Below, piece by piece: positions 59,432 through 64,000 of a stretch of DNA of 64,000 nt (its first letter is position 1; every line of letters begins with the position of its first letter). Made by a program: the position numbers and the translations under genes. This stretch comes from Vulcanimicrobiota bacterium (GTDB lineage Bacteria; Vulcanimicrobiota; Vulcanimicrobiia; Vulcanimicrobiales; Vulcanimicrobiaceae), in NCBI GenBank assembly GCA_003168375.1, contig PMSI01000002.1, positions 248,001 to 312,000 of the forward strand. The letters are read 5' to 3'. The notes under the pieces were generated by a model that saw nothing but the letters and a program-made list of their open reading frames with translations, was not told the DNA's origin and searched no databases.

Positions 59432-61954
59432 TTACGGAATCGGGGCCGGCGGCGCGACGATCCCGAGCGCGACCGCGCGCGCGACGGCGCGAGCCCTCGA
59501 GTTCACGCTGAGCTTTCCGGTGACGCGGGCCACGTGCGTCTCGACGGTGCGCGCCGAGAGGACGAGGCGCTGCGCGATCTCGCGGTTGGTCAAGCCGCCG
59601 GCGAGGAGCTCGAGGATCTCGTGCTCGCGCGCGGTCAGCGCTTCGAGCGGCTGCTCCGGCGCGGGTGCCGGCTGCGCGCCGCCCCGGCCGCGCAGGTACG
59701 GCGCGGCCAACCGCGACAGCAGGTGCGTCTCGAAGCGCGGACCACCCCGGGTCGCGCTTGCGAACGCCTCGTCGTACGCGCCGGCCGGCCGTGCGCCGCG
59801 CGCGATCGCGTGCAGCGTCCGTCCGACCGCCGCCAGCCGGATCGGCTCGGCGCGGCGCGCGATCAGCCCCTCGAACGGCGCACTGCGCAGCGGCGTCTCG
59901 ACGGCACGTCCGGCGAGCGCGTCGAGCAGATCGAGTGTCTCCGCAGCGGACCACAAGGCGACCGCGTCGGCGCCGTCGACCGGCGTCGCGCTCGAGAGCG
60001 CACCGCGCGCGCGCTCGCGGCGCTGCACGGCGTCCCCGGCGCAGGCGAGCGCGGCGAACGTCGCGGCGTCGGCGCTCGCCAGCGGATCGTCGTCACTGCT
60101 CGCGGCGAGCGCAGCGAGCAGATCGCCGTCGAGCGCGTCGGCGCGTGCCAAGATTCGCGTGGCGAGGGCGCGCGTCCGCTCGGCGTCGCGGGCGTACCAG
60201 GCTGAGCCTGCGGAGCGCAGCGCCGCGCGCGCCTCGCGCCGCGCCAGCACGGTATCTGCAAGGTGCAGCGCAGCTTCCGCCAGCGCGGCGTGCTGCGCCG
60301 CAGCTTGGGCACGCAGCGCGAACGGGCGCGCGATGCGTTCGCCTTCGCGGGCGAGCTCGTACGCCGCGGTCGTCTCGCCGCGCAGGAGCGCGAACCGTGC
60401 GCCCCAGATGAGCGCGCCCGCGTACCGCACGAGGTCGTCGCCGGACGCCCAGGTCTCGATCAGCGCGTTCGCGGCGCGATCCGCGGCCTCGAAGTCGCCG
60501 AGCGCGACGTGCGCGTACGCGGCGAGCGGCGCGACGTCGGCGAGCACGGTGCGGTCGCCGCCGTCCGCGAGCATATCGAGCCGCGCGAGCGCGCGCGCAA
60601 AGTCACCGGCGATCGCGTCCGCCCAGCCGGCCCGCACGATCGACTTCCCGATCGCCGCCGGTCCGTGCGCCGGCGCGCGCGCGAGCAGATCGTCGATCCG
60701 TTCCGCGCCGACGCGCTCGCCGTGGCCGAGGTCGCCCTCGACCCACTGCAGGCGCGCCTCGAACGCGAGCGCATCGTCGCCGCGCGCGTCGGCCTCGCTT
60801 GCCGCCTCGGCGAACGACGCACGACCGTCGTCACCGCGCGCCTTGGCGAGAAGGCCGTCGACGAGCGCGAGCAGCGCCGGCTGGTCGGCGCCGGAAACGC
60901 GCACGCGCGCGAGCGATCCGCGCACGCCGTCGACGAGCCCCGACGCGACCGCCGAGGGCGCGTGCGCGCGCAGAAATGCCACGTCGACGTCGACGTCGTG
61001 CGCCCGCTCGAGGTGGAAGAGCGCCGGCCGCAACCGTGCCGCCTGCGCGTACGCCCGCGCCGCGCCGGCGTGACGGACCGTCAGCGCATCGTCGCCGAGC
61101 CGGTGAGCGAGGGTCTCCCGTACGAGCGGGTGGACGCGGAAACCGCCGCGCACCGTGCCGACCAGCGACGCGTCGCCGGCGAGCGCGGCATAGCGTTCGG
61201 CGAAGGCACGATCGTCCGGCGCGACGATCTCCGGTTCGATCGTTTCGTACGCCACGGTCTGCTCCAGCAGCGCGCGGTCGGCCGGGTCGAGCGCATCGAG
61301 CCGATGCGCCACTAACTCCTCGAGCAGCGCATCCGACGAGTCGGGCGCGCGCAGCGCGAGCGCGACCGCGATCGGCCAGCCTTCGGTGCGCTGCACCAAC
61401 GCGCCGGCGTGCGCGTCGTCGAGCACGACGCCGAGCGAGCGCGCAAGCGCTCGGGTGCGGGCGACGTCGAAGCGCAGCGCGTTCGCGTCGACGAGCGCGC
61501 CGCGCCCGGCGGCGACCGCTTCCGGCAGCCCCACGTCGAGCGGCGTGCGCGCGAGCAGCACCAGCCGCACCGGCACCGGCATCCGCCGCGCGAGACTGCG
61601 CGCGAACGCGGCGAACGACGCACCGAGCACGTGCGCGTCGTCGACCACGATGCGCAGCGGAGCGTCGACGTGCCGGAGCTCGTCGGCGAGCGTCGCACCG
61701 AGGCGCTCGGGATCGGCGCCCTGTTCCGCCAGCGCGAGGGTGAGCCGCCCGGCATCCGGCCGGATCGCGCGCACCCGCGCCAAGAGCGCGCCGGCGAAGG
61801 CGCCGGCTTCCCACGGCTGCGCGTCGTACCACGCGACGTTCGGCTCGCCGTCCAGCGCGGCACGCGCACTGGTGGTCTTACCGAATCCCGCCGGCGCTTG
61901 CACGACGACGAGCGCGTCGTCACGGAGCGCTCGCGCCAGCGCGTCGGGGATCAT
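59432..61954 (-). CDS. MalT-like LuxR-family regulator (ATPase, TPR, HTH)
   Basis: 840 residues. A STAND-type ATPase with Walker A APAGFGKTTSA (about 20-30) and Walker B LRIVVDDAHVLG (about 100-111). A long Ala/Arg-rich helical repeat region (about 300-740) follows, then a C-terminal LuxR helix-turn-helix LTAREHEILELLAGGLTNREIAQRLVLSARTVETHVARVTGKLSV. These proteins are activated by a ligand and ATP. K+ status or an unknown metabolite could be sensed. It is encoded directly upstream of and co-directional with the kup pair. Confidence 0.92.
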   Translation of the reverse strand: MIPDALARALRDDALVVVQAPAGFGKTTSARAALDGEPNVAWYDAQPWEAGAFAGALLARVRAIRPDAGRLTLALAEQGADPERLGATLADELRHVDAPLRIVVDDAHVLGASFAAFARSLARRMPVPVRLVLLARTPLDVGLPEAVAAGRGALVDANALRFDVARTRALARSLGVVLDDAHAGALVQRTEGWPIAVALALRAPDSSDALLEELVAHRLDALDPADRALLEQTVAYETIEPEIVAPDDRAFAERYAALAGDASLVGTVRGGFRVHPLVRETLAHRLGDDALTVRHAGAARAYAQAARLRPALFHLERAHDVDVDVAFLRAHAPSAVASGLVDGVRGSLARVRVSGADQPALLALVDGLLAKARGDDGRASFAEAASEADARGDDALAFEARLQWVEGDLGHGERVGAERIDDLLARAPAHGPAAIGKSIVRAGWADAIAGDFARALARLDMLADGGDRTVLADVAPLAAYAHVALGDFEAADRAANALIETWASGDDLVRYAGALIWGARFALLRGETTAAYELAREGERIARPFALRAQAAAQHAALAEAALHLADTVLARREARAALRSAGSAWYARDAERTRALATRILARADALDGDLLAALAASSDDDPLASADAATFAALACAGDAVQRRERARGALSSATPVDGADAVALWSAAETLDLLDALAGRAVETPLRSAPFEGLIARRAEPIRLAAVGRTLHAIARGARPAGAYDEAFASATRGGPRFETHLLSRLAAPYLRGRGGAQPAPAPEQPLEALTAREHEILELLAGGLTNREIAQRLVLSARTVETHVARVTGKLSVNSRARAVARAVALGIVAPPAPIP

Positions 61955-61975
61955 CAGCGTGCGGTTCGCTGCCCC

Positions 61976-62203
61976 CTAGCCGGCGTTCCCGTCGCGCCCT
62001 TCGTTCTCGCGCTCGACCGCCTCGTGCTCGACCGCCTCGCGCTCGCGCTGCGCGCGTGTCCCGCGCCGCGGCTTCGGCTCCATCGGTCCCGCGCCGCTCT
62101 TCTGGCGCACGGCAAGCCACTGCTCGGCCCCGAGCCGCCCAATCGCCGGCGGCTGCTCCGCCTTCGAGCGTTTTTTCTTCTTCTTCTTCGGTTTCGTCAT
62201 CAC
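61976..62203 (-). CDS. Small basic protein of unknown function
   Basis: 75 residues, or 74 from the second ATG at 62200. A lysine-rich head (KPKKKKKKRSK) is followed by AIGRLGAEQWLAVRQKSGAGP and a charged tail RAQREREAVEHEAVERENEGRDG. The mix of a poly-Lys start and a defined central segment suggests an RNA- or DNA-binding small protein. It lies 21 bp upstream of the LuxR-type regulator on the same strand. No family is recognised. Confidence 0.6.
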   Translation of the reverse strand: MMTKPKKKKKKRSKAEQPPAIGRLGAEQWLAVRQKSGAGPMEPKPRRGTRAQREREAVEHEAVERENEGRDGNAG

Positions 62204-62204
62204 G

Positions 62205-62247
62205 CGCCGGGAGTCAACTTCGTGCAGCAGCGCGAAGCGTCCCGGCG
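62205..62247. promoter_or_regulatory. Nested inverted repeat abutting the ABC ATPase start codon
   Basis: CGCCGGGA (62205-62212) pairs with TCCCGGCG (62240-62247), and inside it CTTCG (62218-62222) pairs with CGAAG (62233-62237). The structure fills the 44-bp divergent gap and ends at the ATG at 62248, leaving no free Shine-Dalgarno. Confidence 0.5.
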
Positions 62248-63282
62248 ATGCCGATCATCGAGACGCGCGATCTCCGCAAGGTGTTCCGCTCGCTCGTCCG
62301 CCACCCCGGGGTGGCGGGGACGCTGCGCACGCTCTTCTCGCGCGAGTACGAGGACAAGGTCGCGGTCGAGGGGATCACGATGGCGCTCGACGAGGGCGAG
62401 CTGGTCGGGTACATCGGGCCGAACGGCGCCGGCAAGTCGACGACGATCAAGATGCTGACCGGGATCCTCGTGCCGACGTCGGGGAGCGTGCGCGTCGCGG
62501 GGCTCGTACCGTTCGAGCAGCGCCAGCGCAACGCGCGCCACATCGGCGTCGTGTTCGGTCAGCGCTCGCAGCTCTACTGGGACTTGCCGCTGATCGAGAC
62601 GTTCGAGCTGCTGCGCGCGATCTACGGGATCCCGGCTCAGCGCTATCAGGCCAACCTCGACCACTTCACCGACGTGCTCGACATGGGGCCGTTCCTGCGG
62701 ACGCCCGTTCGCCAGCTCTCACTCGGCCAGCGGATGCGCGGCGACTTCGCCGCCGCGATGCTGCACGATCCGCACGTCGTCTTCCTCGACGAGCCGACGA
62801 TCGGGCTCGACGTCGTCGCGAAGGAAGCGATCCGTGAGTTTGTCGCGCGCGTCAACCGTGAGCGCGGGACGACCTTCATCCTCACCACCCACGACTTGGC
62901 CGATGTCGAGCGGCTGTGCCGGCGGATCGTGCTGATCGACCGCGGCACACTGGTGTACGACGGCGAGATCGACGCGCTGCGCGACCGCTACGGGACGCAC
63001 CGCACGCTGGTCGTCACGCTGTGCGATCCCGAACCGGTCGACGCGATCGAGGTGGAAGGCGCGGAGGTCGAGTCGCGCGAGGGCGACGTCTGGCGCCTGC
63101 GCTTCGACCGCCGCACGGTCTCCGCCGAAGTGGTGATCCGCCGCGTCGCCGACCGCTACTGCGTGAGCGACCTCTCGATCGAGGAGCCGGCGCTCGAGTC
63201 GATCATTCGCCGCATCTACCTCGAAGGGTACAGTGACGCACCGGCTTCGCCCGCCGGCGAAGCCACTACGGCACCCGCGTGA
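62248..63282 (+). CDS. ABC-2 type exporter ATPase
   Basis: 344 residues. Walker A GPNGAGKSTT (about 65-74), a divergent signature LSLGQRMRGDFAAAML, Walker B HVVFLDEPTIGLD and switch TTHDLADVERLCRR, with a C-terminal regulatory region (from about 250). The long N-terminal insert between RDLRKVF and KVAVEG and the GQRSQLYWDLP Q-loop mark the DrrA-like/viologen-exporter subfamily. Its permease partner begins at 63842, after an opposite-strand gene. Confidence 0.92.
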   Translation: MPIIETRDLRKVFRSLVRHPGVAGTLRTLFSREYEDKVAVEGITMALDEGELVGYIGPNGAGKSTTIKMLTGILVPTSGSVRVAGLVPFEQRQRNARHIGVVFGQRSQLYWDLPLIETFELLRAIYGIPAQRYQANLDHFTDVLDMGPFLRTPVRQLSLGQRMRGDFAAAMLHDPHVVFLDEPTIGLDVVAKEAIREFVARVNRERGTTFILTTHDLADVERLCRRIVLIDRGTLVYDGEIDALRDRYGTHRTLVVTLCDPEPVDAIEVEGAEVESREGDVWRLRFDRRTVSAEVVIRRVADRYCVSDLSIEEPALESIIRRIYLEGYSDAPASPAGEATTAPA

Positions 63283-63841
63283 TCAGCTGTGGATGGGCGT
63301 TGATCCCGAGCACGCCGATCGAGGACTGATGATCCGTGCCGTCGCTGTGATAGACGAGGACCAACTGCGAGCCGCCCGCGAGCACCGCTGGTACCTCGAC
63401 GTTGAGCGCGCCGTTCCCGGCGCCGTCGGCGGTGAAGTTGTTGGTCGCGCCGACGATGTCGAGCGGCGTGAAAACGGCTCCGGTACGCCCGGCGAGCTGG
63501 CGCACGAACAGGCTGTACCGCGCGTTCGGCAGCAGCCCGCGGAACGAGGCCTTGACCCGCTGGCCGCCCTGCGAGCCCGGCTCGAACGTGGCCGTTCCGG
63601 TGGCGGTCCGCCACACGCCGAGCCCGGCCTTGATCGACTCGCCGTGCGCGTTGACCAGCGGTGCGGCGTCAGAGTCGTTGTCGCCCGGCGGACGCAGACC
63701 CCAGGCGTGCGGGTTCTCCCCGGTCTGCGCTTGCGCGCTGCTGTCGCGAACGAAGACCTGCGGCGGCTGAGCGGTATTCGCGGCGGTCACGGGCTGGAAC
63801 GTCGCGCCGGCGAGCGCGACGAGGACGGCGGCTGCTAGCAT
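63266..63841 (-). CDS. Secreted protein of unknown function
   Basis: 191 residues. Signal peptide (LAAAVLVALAGATFQPVTA), then a low-complexity segment and, from about 75, a beta-rich domain with GTATFEPGSQGGQRVKASFRGLLPNARYSLFVRQ and VPAVLAGGSQLVLVYHSDG. These suggest an immunoglobulin- or CHRD-like sandwich. It interrupts the ATPase/permease pair on the opposite strand, overlaps the ATPase gene by 17 bp, and its start codon is back-to-back with that of the permease (CATATG). It may be a cargo or accessory of the exporter. Confidence 0.7.
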   Translation of the reverse strand: MLAAAVLVALAGATFQPVTAANTAQPPQVFVRDSSAQAQTGENPHAWGLRPPGDNDSDAAPLVNAHGESIKAGLGVWRTATGTATFEPGSQGGQRVKASFRGLLPNARYSLFVRQLAGRTGAVFTPLDIVGATNNFTADGAGNGALNVEVPAVLAGGSQLVLVYHSDGTDHQSSIGVLGINAHPQLITRVP

Positions 63842-64000
63842 ATGTCCTTAGTACGTACCGAGCCCGCCCCGCGTTCCCTCCGGGAGATCCTGGCCCCGTA
63901 CGTCGCCTTCGCCGCGAAAGCGTTCTCGCGCGAGGCGACCTACCGGATGGAGGTCTTCACCAACGTCGGCTCGCTGCTGGTGCGGCTGTACTTGATGAAA
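63842..64000 (+). CDS. ABC-2 type exporter permease (N-terminal fragment, runs off the window)
   Basis: 53 residues are visible. The sequence REILAPYVAFAAKAFSREATYRMEVFTNVGSLLVRLYLMK is the cytoplasmic N terminus and first membrane segment of an ABC2_membrane_6-type permease. Its ATPase partner is at 62248. The ATG at 63842 directly abuts the opposite-strand start codon, so its ribosome-binding site must lie inside that gene. Confidence 0.7.
   Translation, partial: MSLVRTEPAPRSLREILAPYVAFAAKAFSREATYRMEVFTNVGSLLVRLYLMK

Overview
The window is one dense stretch of a high-GC (roughly two-thirds G+C) bacterial chromosome. Genes overlap by 4 bp (ATGA/GTGA) again and again, GTG and TTG starts are common, and there are no rRNAs, recognisable tRNAs, CRISPR arrays or prophage. 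The LolA-like protein, a predicted beta-barrel, a lysine/alanine-rich histone-H1-like protein, paired Kup transporters and many uptake-plus-catabolism operons suggest an aerobic, free-living diderm heterotroph. The style fits Eremiobacterota (WPS-2) or another little-cultured high-GC soil phylum, but the phylum is an inference, not a reading.

Layout. 1-2094: end of an acyl-CoA operon (two crotonase-fold enzymes and a GNAT). 2100-6892: two tandem GGDEF-EAL proteins on the minus strand. Each is preceded by the same ~80-nt leader, ending 9-12 nt before the start codon. 7044-9683: panE-panB and a DUF4189-like secreted protein. 9685-10878: thiolase. 10938-14741: a lower-GC island with a frameshifted HEPN/nucleotidyltransferase-like pair and a 918-aa cyclase-ATPase-TPR regulator. 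14742-22578 (minus): a nine-gene operon with a branched-chain-type ABC importer, an intradiol dioxygenase, RidA, a hydroxyacid dehydrogenase and an M24/creatinase-fold protein. It is divergent from 22636-24881, which encodes a binding protein and a flavin monooxygenase. A GTATAC palindrome sits between the two operons.

24862-34872 (minus): a second ABC importer, a 2-oxoacid dehydrogenase complex and two Ldh2-type 2-hydroxyacid dehydrogenases. Together they read as a route from imported 2-hydroxy acid to 2-oxo acid to acyl-CoA. The E2 acyltransferase is distributed over two polypeptides with complementary missing parts. 35096-37390: a promoter with a short hairpin-rich leader and terminator ahead of an MFS exporter, then a two-lobed aspartic-protease-like protein. 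37750-41364: mmsA and an EF-G paralogue. 41388-42626: a lone TnpB with intact nuclease residues.

42990-47622: envelope proteins, with a barrel, a GDSL lipoprotein, a LolA-like protein and an alpha/beta hydrolase in one operon. 47825-49652: histone-H1-like protein, GNAT and a MarR regulator with a clear palindromic operator. 49663-55575: a beta-lactamase-fold hydrolase, a SIMPL protein, a Na+/H+ antiporter, an MFS exporter, a cytidylate-kinase-like protein and an SMP-30 lactonase. 55597-62203: two kup genes, a MalT-type LuxR regulator and a small basic protein. 62248-64000: an ABC-2 ATPase and the start of its permease, separated by an opposite-strand secreted protein.

Best candidates for something undescribed are the shared leader of the two c-di-GMP genes (4332-4410 and 6905-6985) and the split, complementary E2 of the 2-oxoacid dehydrogenase (27046-29303).
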